The translations under genes and the position numbers were made by a program. From an uncultured Alphaproteobacteria bacterium (GTDB lineage: Bacteria > Pseudomonadota > Alphaproteobacteria > Methylaequorales > Methylaequoraceae), in NCBI GenBank assembly GCA_902550225.1, contig CACCYL010000009.1, forward strand, positions 1 through 59,614: a stretch of DNA of 59,614 nucleotides. The letters are read 5' to 3'. This document shows, one piece after another, positions 19,364 to 27,392 of the stretch. A model generated the notes under the pieces. It worked only from the letters and a program-made list of their open reading frames with translations, was not told the origin of the DNA and ran no database searches. Position 1 is the first letter of the stretch. Every line of letters starts with the position of its first letter.

Positions 19364-20173
19364 TTACTGACAACTTTCTATATTTACTTTCGTGTCTAGA
19401 AATTCTTCTCCATTATAATTATTTTTAACACCTTTTATAATTGAAGCATCTTCAAAATCAAAGCCAGTACTTATTCTTATGTATTTATCATCAATACATT
19501 TTTTATGAGATGGATCAAATGCTACCCAACCTAAATTATTTATAAAAATTTCGACCCATGCATGAGTAGTATTCACACCTGAAACTGTTTCTTCAAGTAA
19601 AAAACCATTAACATATCTTGCAGGTAGTTGATTAAACCTAGCCGCACTTATAAGAATGTGGGCAAAATCCTGACATACACCTTTTTTTTGCCTCAAAGCT
19701 TCCTTTGAACTTGTAGAAGTCGAAGTTGATCCGCTTGTGTAATTAATAGAGTTTGAGACTATTAAATTAAGCTTATGAGCAAATTCTATTTGGTTTTTAT
19801 TATTTTTTTTTGCATTTTCCGAAATTTTCTCAATGTTTTTACATGGCCTTGTCAAGTCTGTATCTCTGAGAAAACACAGCGGATTTACTTTTTCTCTCAA
19901 CCCTTTTACTAGACCTGATAAATCTTTTGTCTTTAATATCCCTCTGGAAGTAATTTTAAGTTGTCCATGAAAATTCTTAATAAAAATATTTTGTATTCTA
20001 TGTCCTAAGGCGTCAGTATGCGATTCTAGTATTTTTCCGTTATTTGAAAACGTTTTCCATTCTATAATTTCTTGATTGTCGCATACTGATGGATAAAGTT
20101 TTAAGCATTGAATTAGCCTTGGGACTGTTGAATTATATTTATAAGTTGTAGAGTGAGTGATTTTAATTTTCAT
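19364..20173 (-). CDS. transglutaminase-like protein (third gene of ATP-grasp/alpha-E operon)
   Basis: It has the N-terminal beta-rich domain typical of bacterial transglutaminase-like proteins (MKIKITHSTTYKYNSTVPRL…) and a papain-like catalytic core. The core has Cys in KKGVCQDFAHILISAARF near residue 168, His in NTTHAWVEIFI near 205, and Asp in WVAFDPSHKKC near 220. All three triad residues are present. At 269 aa it matches the group linked to alpha-E and ATP-grasp genes. The family includes proteases and crosslinking enzymes; the substrate is not known. Its start overlaps the alpha-E stop by 4 bases (ATGA). Confidence 0.9.
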   Translation of the reverse strand: MKIKITHSTTYKYNSTVPRLIQCLKLYPSVCDNQEIIEWKTFSNNGKILESHTDALGHRIQNIFIKNFHGQLKITSRGILKTKDLSGLVKGLREKVNPLCFLRDTDLTRPCKNIEKISENAKKNNKNQIEFAHKLNLIVSNSINYTSGSTSTSTSSKEALRQKKGVCQDFAHILISAARFNQLPARYVNGFLLEETVSGVNTTHAWVEIFINNLGWVAFDPSHKKCIDDKYIRISTGFDFEDASIIKGVKNNYNGEEFLDTKVNIESCQ

Positions 20174-21129
20174 GTTTCTGAACCGAAAAAGTATTTTTGT
20201 TCAAATTTTTTATATACAAAATTTATTTCTTCAATAAAGGATTTTAAAAATTCATGTAACCCAATTTCTGTAATTTTATGAGCATTTAAATTTTTTATCT
20301 TTTTATACATAAGTGTCATTTTTTTATTTGAAGTAGAGGTTTGTTTATAAAATTTTGATAACCTTCCTAAATGGTGATTAATTTTTTCTATTGAAAAAAT
20401 TAAAGATCTTGGGCAAGTCATATTTAGAATTAAAAAATCTATAATTTTAGTGTACGTAATTTCTTGTCCTCCATACGCCCATTTAAATGCTCTGAATGAT
20501 GAAATTGATCTTAACATCAAACTCCATTGAAAATTGTCAATATCACCACCAACATAGTTTATACTTGGTAGTAAAATAAAATATTTAACATTGATAATTC
20601 TTGCAGTAAAATCTGCTCTCTCAAAATAAGTTCCTAATATTAAAAAATCATAACCATCATTAATTAGTTGAGTGTTAAGTATTGTGCCTCTAATTAAATT
20701 TACTTGTTTTTTTATCCATTCAATAATTTCAGGCAATTCTTTTAAGATATTTTTTGTATCTTTTAAATTTTTATCTAATTCATGATAAGAGGAATTAATT
20801 GCATTCCAAACCTCTAAAGTAACAGCAGTTCTTACCATTCTTATATTTTCCCTAGCTGTTTTTATACAGTTTTTAACCGATGAAGAGTTTTCTGTATCAA
20901 AAAGAAGAAAAAAAATGATATTTTCTTTAGAAATAGTTTTATATTTTTTTAAATATTCATTTTTAATTCCTGAAGTTTCTAGAATAGATTCCCATTCATT
21001 TGTATAGCCTCTTTCAGTATTTGGAATCAAAGAAATTCTGTATCCAACCTCTAAAAGTCTAGCCAAAGAATCGGCTCGTTCTATATATCTTGCTGACCAA
21101 AATAAATTTTCTGCAGTTCTACTTAGCAT
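20170..21129 (-). CDS. alpha-E domain protein (DUF403)
   Basis: An all-helical 319-aa protein beginning MLSRTAENLFWSARYIERADSLARLLEVGY, the signature opening of the alpha-E family. Further family features are RENIRMVRTAVTLEVWNAIN, NTQLINDGYDFLILGTYFERADFTARII and FRAFKWAYGG. Alpha-E proteins are nearly always coded next to a circularly permuted ATP-grasp and a transglutaminase-like protein, as here. The biochemical role is not established; a predicted role in making or modifying a peptide is from published genome-context work, not from this sequence. It lies 5 bases after the ATP-grasp stop. Confidence 0.92.
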   Translation of the reverse strand: MLSRTAENLFWSARYIERADSLARLLEVGYRISLIPNTERGYTNEWESILETSGIKNEYLKKYKTISKENIIFFLLFDTENSSSVKNCIKTARENIRMVRTAVTLEVWNAINSSYHELDKNLKDTKNILKELPEIIEWIKKQVNLIRGTILNTQLINDGYDFLILGTYFERADFTARIINVKYFILLPSINYVGGDIDNFQWSLMLRSISSFRAFKWAYGGQEITYTKIIDFLILNMTCPRSLIFSIEKINHHLGRLSKFYKQTSTSNKKMTLMYKKIKNLNAHKITEIGLHEFLKSFIEEINFVYKKFEQKYFFGSET

Positions 21130-21134
21130 ATTAA

Positions 21135-22541
21135 TTATTCATTAAGTATCCATGTATCTTTAACTCCTCCACCTTGTGACGAATTAACCACCAATGAACC
21201 CTGATTTAAAGCAACTCTTGTTAATCCGCCATCAACTAATTTTGTTTTATTTGCCCCAACTAAACAAAATGGTCTAAGATCAACGTGTCTTGGAGACAAT
21301 TTTTTTTTATCAAAGATTGGTACAGAGGATAATTCAAGTATGGGTTGGGCTATATAGTTAGCTGGATTTAAAAGGATTTTTTGTCGAAAAATTTCAATTT
21401 CTTTTTTTGACGATTTACTTCCAATTAATAAACCATAACCTCCAGAGCCATGGACTTCTTTAACAACTAATTTACTTAAATTGTTTAGAACGTATTTTTT
21501 TGCATCTTCTTCACAGCATCGCCAAGTTTTTACATTTTCTAATATTGGCTCTTCTCCTAGATAAAATTTAATTATTTCAGGTATATAAGAATAAATAGCT
21601 TTATCGTCAGCAATTCCCGAACCTGGAGCGGAACAAATATTTACATTACCAGACTTATATGAATCAAATAAGCCAGGAATTCCAATAAGTGAGGAACTAT
21701 CAAAAGTGATTGGATCAATAAATTTATCATCAATTCTTCTATAAATTATATCAACTTTTTCTGGTCCCCGAGTTGTTTTCATATAGGTTACAGATTCGTC
21801 AACGAAAAGATCACTCCCTTGAACTAATTCAACTCCCATAAGGTCAGCTAAAAAACTATGCTCATAATATGCACTATTTAAAGAACCAGGGGTGAGTATT
21901 ACAACTTTAGGTTCTTTATTACATTTTTTTGGAGCTAGACTTTTCAGTACGTCTAATAAATAATTTGGATAATTTTCTACAGTTTCGATTTTTAATTTTT
22001 CAAATAATTCTGGAAACATTCTCATCATTATTTCTCTATTTTCAATCATATATGAAACTCCAGACGGAGTTCGACAATTATCCTCTAGAACTTTAAAAGT
22101 TTTTTCGTTAATTCTCACAATGTCAGATCCAATAATAGGACTGTAAATTCTATTAGGAACTTTAAAACCAATCATTTTTATTTCATATGCAGGGTTTTTA
22201 TAAATTAAATTCTTTGGTATTAAGTTAGCTTTTATAATTTCACCAGAATTATAGATATCATTTAGAAAAGCATTAACGGCTAATGCTCTTTGAATAACCC
22301 CTTTTTTAATTTTTTTCCATTCTATTGAAGAGATTATTCTTGGAAACATATCAAATGGAATTAAGCGCTCAGTAGAATCAAAGTTATTATATACAGAAAA
22401 TGTAATACCTATCTTTTTAAAGAGATTTTCAGCTTCATTTTTTTTTTTTACAATAACATTTTCGGGTAAAGATTTGGCCCAATCATATATTTGATTATAA
22501 AACTTTCTTACTTTTGAGTTTTTGTAAACTTCGTTGTACAT
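21135..22541 (-). CDS. circularly permuted ATP-grasp type 2 protein
   Basis: Predicted to form a peptide-like bond using ATP. The 468-aa protein has the family hallmarks: FPRIISSIEWKKIKKGVIQRALAVNAFLNDIY, the VLEDNCRTPSGVSYMIENR segment, VVILTPGSLNSAYYEHSFLAD, the GSDLFV region, YRRIDDKFIDP, the GSGIADDKAIYSYIPEII segment, and VVKEVHGSGGYGLLIG with the ATP-binding Lys. The C-terminus DLRPFCLVGANKTKLVDGGLTRVA completes the fold. It is the first gene of the operon with alpha-E and transglutaminase. Its leader (22542-22630) carries a predicted glutamine riboswitch. The sequence GAAAGAGA just before the ATG can be hidden in a hairpin. Confidence 0.93.
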   Translation of the reverse strand: MYNEVYKNSKVRKFYNQIYDWAKSLPENVIVKKKNEAENLFKKIGITFSVYNNFDSTERLIPFDMFPRIISSIEWKKIKKGVIQRALAVNAFLNDIYNSGEIIKANLIPKNLIYKNPAYEIKMIGFKVPNRIYSPIIGSDIVRINEKTFKVLEDNCRTPSGVSYMIENREIMMRMFPELFEKLKIETVENYPNYLLDVLKSLAPKKCNKEPKVVILTPGSLNSAYYEHSFLADLMGVELVQGSDLFVDESVTYMKTTRGPEKVDIIYRRIDDKFIDPITFDSSSLIGIPGLFDSYKSGNVNICSAPGSGIADDKAIYSYIPEIIKFYLGEEPILENVKTWRCCEEDAKKYVLNNLSKLVVKEVHGSGGYGLLIGSKSSKKEIEIFRQKILLNPANYIAQPILELSSVPIFDKKKLSPRHVDLRPFCLVGANKTKLVDGGLTRVALNQGSLVVNSSQGGGVKDTWILNE

Positions 22542-22573
22542 TCTCTTTCAATTGTTATCGGCGTGGAAAGAGA
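22542..22573 (-). promoter_or_regulatory. hairpin that can cover the translation start of the ATP-grasp gene
   Basis: On the minus strand TCTCTTTC (22573-22566) is the exact complement of GAAAGAGA (22549-22542), which lies directly before the ATG at 22541. The 8-bp stem has a 16-base loop. It starts just after the 3' end of the aptamer, so it is well placed to be the expression platform of the riboswitch. Whether glutamine opens or closes it cannot be decided by eye. Confidence 0.6.
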
Positions 22574-22582
22574 CAGAGGGAT

Positions 22583-22630
22583 GCGTTCCTTCGGTTTCAA
22601 ACCTACTTCCGACCATAATGGTTGAACGAT
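22583..22630 (-). promoter_or_regulatory. glutamine riboswitch (glnA RNA motif)
   Basis: Reading the minus strand from 22630: ATCGTTCAACC, a short hairpin ACCATTATGGT, CGGAAGTAGG, a hairpin GGTTTGAAACC, and CGAAGGAACGC. CGTTC pairs with GAACG to close the junction (P1). The order P1, small P2, CGGAAGTAGG, P3, CCGAAGG, P1' is the conserved core of the glnA-motif aptamer known from cyanobacteria and marine metagenomes that binds L-glutamine. The segment is clearly less AT-rich than its surroundings. It lies 42 bases upstream of the ATP-grasp start. I matched it from memory of the consensus; a covariance search was not possible. Confidence 0.8.
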
Positions 22631-22658
22631 TATTTAAGATTATAACTATTCATTTGGT

Positions 22659-22714
22659 AAAGCAAGAGTTATTTGCTTTGTCTTTGCGGTTGTTAAAGGC
22701 AAATAAGCCCAACC
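22659..22714 (-). other. additional structured stretch in the same leader
   Basis: Two clear hairpins lie upstream of the glutamine aptamer on the minus strand: GGTTGGGC…GCC…CAACC (22714-22688) and AAAGCAA…TTGCTTT with 7-bp perfect arms (22679-22659). They could belong to the same 5' leader or to a separate small RNA on either strand. A TTGACA at 22723-22718 (minus) could be a -35 element just outside, but no convincing -10 is at the right distance. I could not match it to a known RNA family. Confidence 0.4.
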
Positions 22715-22790
22715 ACCTGTCAAAAAACTTGATTTTTGTTGATAGATAAATTTTAATTGCTTTTATCTCTACAATGCTTAAATATCAAAT

Positions 22791-23117
22791 ATGAAGCAAA
22801 TATTATTAATATTACCCATATTATTAATTTTTGATATATCAAAAGCCGAAGTTACTCTTAAAGCAAAATCACAGGAAGAAAAAGATCTTGGTTGCATATC
22901 TCTGCTAAAGTTGGCTAGTGAAAAAAGTAAAATTGCTGGTGAAATGATTAAATATGAAAAACTTAAAAAACTTCAAAAAAGTTTTCTTGAAAAGTATGAG
23001 GTCAACTTTTTTTCAGAAAATGATATCCAATCCAAATTAGATGAACATAACTTGAAAATAAAAGAAAAAGGTCAAAAATATATTAATAAAAATCTTCAAA
23101 AGTGCGGCCTAAAATAA
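22791..23117 (+). CDS. small secreted protein of unknown function
   Basis: The 108-aa product starts with a hydrophobic signal (MKQILLILPILLIFDISKA|EV) and then becomes Lys/Glu-rich and helical. It has two cysteines, one at CISLL near residue 35 and one near the C-terminus (QKCGLK), which could form a disulfide in the periplasm. The family is not recognised. It is transcribed divergently from the ATP-grasp operon and is followed by a 280-base non-coding stretch. Confidence 0.65.
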   Translation: MKQILLILPILLIFDISKAEVTLKAKSQEEKDLGCISLLKLASEKSKIAGEMIKYEKLKKLQKSFLEKYEVNFFSENDIQSKLDEHNLKIKEKGQKYINKNLQKCGLK

Positions 23118-23270
23118 ATAGCTTTTTTTTAAAACTAGAAATACCAACAAGTTTAGTTTCTTTTTTTTTTGAGATAACGTCGTCAAAAATAATAAATGGG
23201 TATTTTTTTAGTTGATATAGACTTAATATTCAGCAAGTCGTTAAAAATAATATTCAAAAAAAAATTGATG

Positions 23271-23312
23271 ATAAGAATAGTCATGAGCAGCTTCAACAAT
23301 AATTATTCTTAT
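23271..23312. repeat. inverted repeat in non-coding gap
   Basis: ATAAGAATA and TATTCTTAT (9-bp arms, 24-base spacer) lie in the gap between the small secreted protein and the photolyase-like gene. They are A/T-only apart from one G/C, so this may be chance. No other signal is seen in 23118-23397. Confidence 0.25.
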
Positions 23313-23397
23313 TTAAATTTATTTAGATTTCCTTCTCTAAACGTTAGAAAATAATAAATACATTGAATTTTAGGTTTATAATTAAAAAATCTATTAA

Positions 23398-24831
23398 ATG
23401 AAAAATTCATTAATGTGGTTTAGATATGATCTTAGAATTGAGGATAATGAAGCATTATTTTCTGCACTGAACAGCCAGGTCTGCCTCCCAATTTTCATCC
23501 TTGATGTGGATTTTTTAAAACTTAAAACTACAAGTGATTTTCATCTTAGTTTCTTGCAAGATTCTTTACAAAACCTGAATTATAATCTAAAAAAAAAATA
23601 TAACACCAAACTCAATCTTTATGAGGGAAAAACTATTGAAATTTTAAATCACCTCATTGGAAAGTTTAAAATAAACAATATTTATTCAAATAGAATATTT
23701 AAAGGGAGTTATTTCACACAACTAGACAAAGATGTTGATTCGTTGCTGAATCAAAAAGGTATAAACTGGTATCAAAAAAATCAATTTGGAATTCAACTTA
23801 AAAACAGAATTCGAGGAAAATGGTCTCAAGATTGGCACAGATTTATAACAGGTCCAAAAACATCAAATATTGATAATAATAATTTTCTTAAAGACGACAC
23901 AATGGAATTAAACTTTATTCCTAGTTTACCATCTGTTCAAACAGGAGGTGAAGACAAAGCACTAGATTGTTTAAATACCTTTTTAAATAGGAGACATAAA
24001 GATTACCCTCAAAAAATGTCAAGTCCCATAACAGCAGAGTATTCATGTTCAAGACTTAGTCCTCATATTACTTTTGGAACAATTTCTATAAAATCAATAA
24101 TAAGTAAAATTGAAAACAATAATAATGAAAACAGTTTAGATAAAAAATCCATTTATTCTTTTAAAAAAAGATTAGCATGGCACTGTCATTTTATTCAAAA
24201 ACTATATGATGAACCTAAAATTGAATTTGAAAATTTACATCCACTTTACAATAATCTTAGATATGAAAACTTCAATAATTCTTTTTATAAGAGTTGGAAA
24301 GCGGGTGCAACAGGTTTCCCTTTTTTAGATGCCTGTTTGAGATTTTTAAAGGCCAAGGGTTGGTTAAATTTTAGAATGAGGGCTATGATTACTTCATTCG
24401 CATCATATCAGTTGTGGTTAGATTGGAGAATCACTTCCAAATTCTTAGCTAATAATTTTACCGATTATGAACCAGGTATTCATTATCCTCAGATTCAAAT
24501 GCAGTCTGGTACAACCGGAATTAACACAATCCGGATATATAATGTGATTAAACAATCATATGACCAGGATCCCAATGGAGACTTTATTAGAAAGTGGGTG
24601 CCAGAGATAAGAATGTTACCGGATCACCTAATTCATGAACCGTGGAAAATAAACTTTTTAGAGGAAAAGGAATATAATTTTAAGTTGGGGAAACATTACC
24701 ATAAACCAATTGTTGACAACAATCAGAGAACTAAACTTGCTAAAGAAATGATTTGGTCTATTAGAAAAAAACCTGAAGCTATAAAAATTTCTAAAAATAT
24801 TGTTTCGAAGCATGCGAGCATGAGGAGGTAA
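23398..24831 (+). CDS. photolyase/cryptochrome family flavoprotein, non-canonical
   Basis: The protein has the antenna-type alpha/beta domain ([19 protein letters not shown]…) at residues 1-130 and the FAD-binding helical domain after it ([43 protein letters not shown]). At the FAD pocket, canonical CPD photolyases have D-x-D-L-x-x-N-N-G-x-W-Q-W; here the segment is [27 protein letters not shown], so the usual Asp and Asn residues are absent. It therefore belongs to a divergent branch whose activity (DNA repair or light signalling) cannot be assumed. It is 477 aa and a single gene. Confidence 0.88.
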   Translation: MKNSLMWFRYDLRIEDNEALFSALNSQVCLPIFILDVDFLKLKTTSDFHLSFLQDSLQNLNYNLKKKYNTKLNLYEGKTIEILNHLIGKFKINNIYSNRIFKGSYFTQLDKDVDSLLNQKGINWYQKNQFGIQLKNRIRGKWSQDWHRFITGPKTSNIDNNNFLKDDTMELNFIPSLPSVQTGGEDKALDCLNTFLNRRHKDYPQKMSSPITAEYSCSRLSPHITFGTISIKSIISKIENNNNENSLDKKSIYSFKKRLAWHCHFIQKLYDEPKIEFENLHPLYNNLRYENFNNSFYKSWKAGATGFPFLDACLRFLKAKGWLNFRMRAMITSFASYQLWLDWRITSKFLANNFTDYEPGIHYPQIQMQSGTTGINTIRIYNVIKQSYDQDPNGDFIRKWVPEIRMLPDHLIHEPWKINFLEEKEYNFKLGKHYHKPIVDNNQRTKLAKEMIWSIRKKPEAIKISKNIVSKHASMRR

Positions 24832-24875
24832 AAACTTGAAATTCTTTATTAAAATTTTAACTAATGCCTTTTAAA

Positions 24876-25622
24876 TTAGTTGTTATCCCATTTTACTGAA
24901 TCTTCTTTTTTTACTAACTTATGTTCTTCCTGATCCAATCCTAATTTCCAGTAGCTAGAAATATACATTTCATTCTTACTGATTTTTTTATTTTTTTGAA
25001 AAAAATTTCTTAAACTTTTCATTTTATTAAATTCACAAGCTACCCATACATAAGGCTTTCCATTTAACCAATTAATTTTTTTTACTGTATTCTCTAAAAC
25101 AGAGGGATTCTTTTTTGATTTCACTACCCATTTAATTTTGATATTTTTTGGTTTTACAAGTTTGATTCTATCGTCTTTTGATATTATTTCTAAAACTACA
25201 AAGCCTTTTGCACTTTTTGGGATTCTTTCAAGATAACAAGCTATCGCTGGCAAGGCAGTCATATCTCCTACAAAAAAAAACCAATCAGAATTATCATTTA
25301 TTGATTTTTTTAAACCTGGTCCTGATATTAATATTTCGTCGCCGATCTTAGCATGTGACGCCCATTTTGTGGCGTAGCCTTGATTTCCAATATGATTAGA
25401 AAAATCAATATCAAGTTCTAACTTATTTTTCCTAAAACTTCTGATTGTATATGGTCTAAAAAAGGTATTACCTGATGATTCTTGTTTAAATAAAAGTTTA
25501 ACATATCCACCATCTTCATTTTCTGGAAAATCAATAAAATCCGTACTGTGAAATGTTATTCTTTTCATATTGGGCGAAAGTTGCGATATATTAGTAACTT
25601 TTATATTTCTGATTTTTTTCAT
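24876..25622 (-). CDS. siderophore-interacting protein (FAD/NAD(P)H ferric reductase family)
   Basis: ViuB-like flavoprotein that releases iron from siderophores by reduction. Seen: RPYTIRSFR for FAD binding near residue 57, the middle GDEILISGPG segment, the GDMTALPAIACYLERIP signature near 120-135, and the C-terminal MYISSYWKLGLDQEEHK typical of the group. The 248-aa length is normal. No siderophore biosynthesis or uptake genes are next to it, so the physiological electron acceptor is open. It converges on the photolyase-like gene and is divergent from the polyketide synthase gene. Confidence 0.87.
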   Translation of the reverse strand: MKKIRNIKVTNISQLSPNMKRITFHSTDFIDFPENEDGGYVKLLFKQESSGNTFFRPYTIRSFRKNKLELDIDFSNHIGNQGYATKWASHAKIGDEILISGPGLKKSINDNSDWFFFVGDMTALPAIACYLERIPKSAKGFVVLEIISKDDRIKLVKPKNIKIKWVVKSKKNPSVLENTVKKINWLNGKPYVWVACEFNKMKSLRNFFQKNKKISKNEMYISSYWKLGLDQEEHKLVKKEDSVKWDNN

Positions 25623-25735
25623 ATTTAATACTATAATTTAATAAAAAAAATCAAAAAGTCATAATTTTATTCTATTAGTAACTTTTATCTAAAGTTTTGC
25701 CTTTTATAAATCGTTTTAAATACCAATTAATTATT

Positions 25736-26752
25736 ATGGCAAGTATAAAAGGTTTGAGCTCTGTATTTCCAAAGTACAAAGTTTTTCAGGAAGATGTTAA
25801 AGCTTTGGGTAGAAAAATTTTTGCATCTAAAACCAATTTTAAAAAAATGGAAAAGGTTTATGACAACTCTGGGGTTAAAGTTAGGTATCTAACGAACGAT
25901 TTAAACTGGTACATGAATGAGCATAATTGGTCTGAAAGAAATTTTTTATTTAAAAAGAATGCTATACTTTTATTAAAAAAATCAATTTTTCAAACTTTTG
26001 AGAAGTCGAACACAAGACCAGAAGATATAGGGGGTATAGTGTTGATAAATAGTACAGGTATATCTACTCCTACAATTGATGCTGAGATATTTAATTTATT
26101 CAATTTCAACAATCAAGTTTTAAGATTACCCTTTTTTGGTTATGGTTGCTCTGGAGGTGTTTTAGGACTAAATAGAGCAGTTGAAATTTATAAAAATATT
26201 AAAAAACCAGTTTTGGTATGTAATGTTGAACTATGTAGTTTAACCTTTAGACCTCAAATATTTAGTAAAGAAAATATTGTCAGTTCTTCATTGTTTGGTG
26301 ATGGATCAATCTCTTATATAGTTTCAGAAGGAGAAAATTGTAAAATATTAAATTCAATGGAGCACACTTGGAAAGATTCTTTAAATTTAATGGGCTGGGG
26401 AGTAGAGGATGACGGACTGTCAGTTATTTTTGATAAAATCATTCCTGAATTTATAACTAAAAAACTTCCACAAGTTGTCAATGAATTTCCATTAAAGGAC
26501 TTAGACGGTTATGTGCTTCATTCAGGCGGTATGAAAATTATAGATGCCTACAAAAAAATTTTTAATAATGATCCAACTATTGAAGTTTCTCAAAAAATTT
26601 TATCAGAATATGGTAATGTTTCGTCGGTATCAGTTTTGCTTGTTTTAAAAGAAATGATAAAGAAAAAAAGTAATGGAATCTTTTTAATGTCTGCTCTTGG
26701 ACCAGGTTTTACCGCAGGTATGACTGGCTTAAAAATTTGTTCTAATGATTGA
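25736..26752 (+). CDS. type III polyketide synthase (chalcone synthase-like)
   Basis: Homodimeric condensing enzyme that extends an acyl-CoA starter with malonyl-CoA. The triad is visible: Cys in FFGYGCSGGVLGL near residue 138, His in YVLHSGGMKIIDAY near 261, and Asn in YGNVSSVSVLLVL near 293. The ATG at 25736 (MASIKGLSSVFPKYK) starts at the conserved N-terminus; an upstream in-frame ATG at 25697 would add 13 residues. The stop overlaps the next gene by 8 bases. Pairing with an ICMT-type methyltransferase points to alkylpyrone or alkylresorcinol-like lipids. Confidence 0.92.
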   Translation: MASIKGLSSVFPKYKVFQEDVKALGRKIFASKTNFKKMEKVYDNSGVKVRYLTNDLNWYMNEHNWSERNFLFKKNAILLLKKSIFQTFEKSNTRPEDIGGIVLINSTGISTPTIDAEIFNLFNFNNQVLRLPFFGYGCSGGVLGLNRAVEIYKNIKKPVLVCNVELCSLTFRPQIFSKENIVSSSLFGDGSISYIVSEGENCKILNSMEHTWKDSLNLMGWGVEDDGLSVIFDKIIPEFITKKLPQVVNEFPLKDLDGYVLHSGGMKIIDAYKKIFNNDPTIEVSQKILSEYGNVSSVSVLLVLKEMIKKKSNGIFLMSALGPGFTAGMTGLKICSND

Positions 26753-27239
26753 TACCATCTTAATATTTTACATTATTTTATGCAGATTATTTGAACTTTT
26801 ATTAAGTAGAAGAAACACTTCAAAACTATTAAAAGAAGGGGGTGTTGAATATTACAAAAATCATTACAAGTATATTGTTTTTTTTCATGTCATCTTTATA
26901 TTTTTTTTTCTTATAAAATCAATGAATGAAACAGAGGTAAATATTGAATATCTTTATGCCTTTCTAATTTTACAGTTACTGAGATATAAAATAATTCTTG
27001 ATTTGGGTTTTTTTTGGACAACAAGAATCATAGTTATAAACAAACCCTTAGTTAAGACATTCCTTTTTAAATATTTTAAACACCCGAATTATGTTGTTGT
27101 AATTTTAGAAATAATATTAGTTTGTTTATTTTTTGACGACTTACATGCATTGATTTTCTTTACGTTTTTTAATTCTATTTTGATATGTATTAGAATATTT
27201 TACGAAGAAAAGGCTAATAAATTTAGAAAAAATTTATAA
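26745..27239 (+). CDS. ICMT-type membrane methyltransferase partner of the type III PKS
   Basis: The 164-aa protein has four to five hydrophobic segments and the isoprenylcysteine-methyltransferase-like features LRYKIILDLGFFWTTRIIVI and FKYFKHPNYVVVILEI, where HPNY corresponds to the SAM-binding HP-Y motif. It begins inside the end of the polyketide synthase gene. Enzymes of this pair in other bacteria (the srsA/srsB type) methylate the resorcinol or pyrone product. That role is inferred from context. Confidence 0.83.
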   Translation: MIDTILIFYIILCRLFELLLSRRNTSKLLKEGGVEYYKNHYKYIVFFHVIFIFFFLIKSMNETEVNIEYLYAFLILQLLRYKIILDLGFFWTTRIIVINKPLVKTFLFKYFKHPNYVVVILEIILVCLFFDDLHALIFFTFFNSILICIRIFYEEKANKFRKNL

Positions 27240-27392
27240 TTTATATTCAATATATCAATAGTTTATTATTTCTAGTAATTTTATTTAAAATAAAAAAAAC
27301 AAAAGAGATTTTAAAATTGTCTTATTTTATTTATTATTAAAATAATGCCAAACTCAACTATGATTTTCAGCTTTGATTTATAAAAAATAAAA

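Noticed and set aside
22534..22749. 71-aa open frame on the + strand opposite the riboswitch region
   Set aside because: It overlaps the structured leader, and its sequence is explained by the aptamer and hairpins. The protein has no family features and starts inside the ATP-grasp gene.
22542..22760. tmRNA, 6S RNA or 4.5S RNA in the leader of the ATP-grasp operon
   Set aside because: No tag reading frame ending in Ala-Leu-Ala-Ala, no tRNA-like end, and no SRP core GGAAGCAGCC were found. The glutamine aptamer explains the conserved-looking part.
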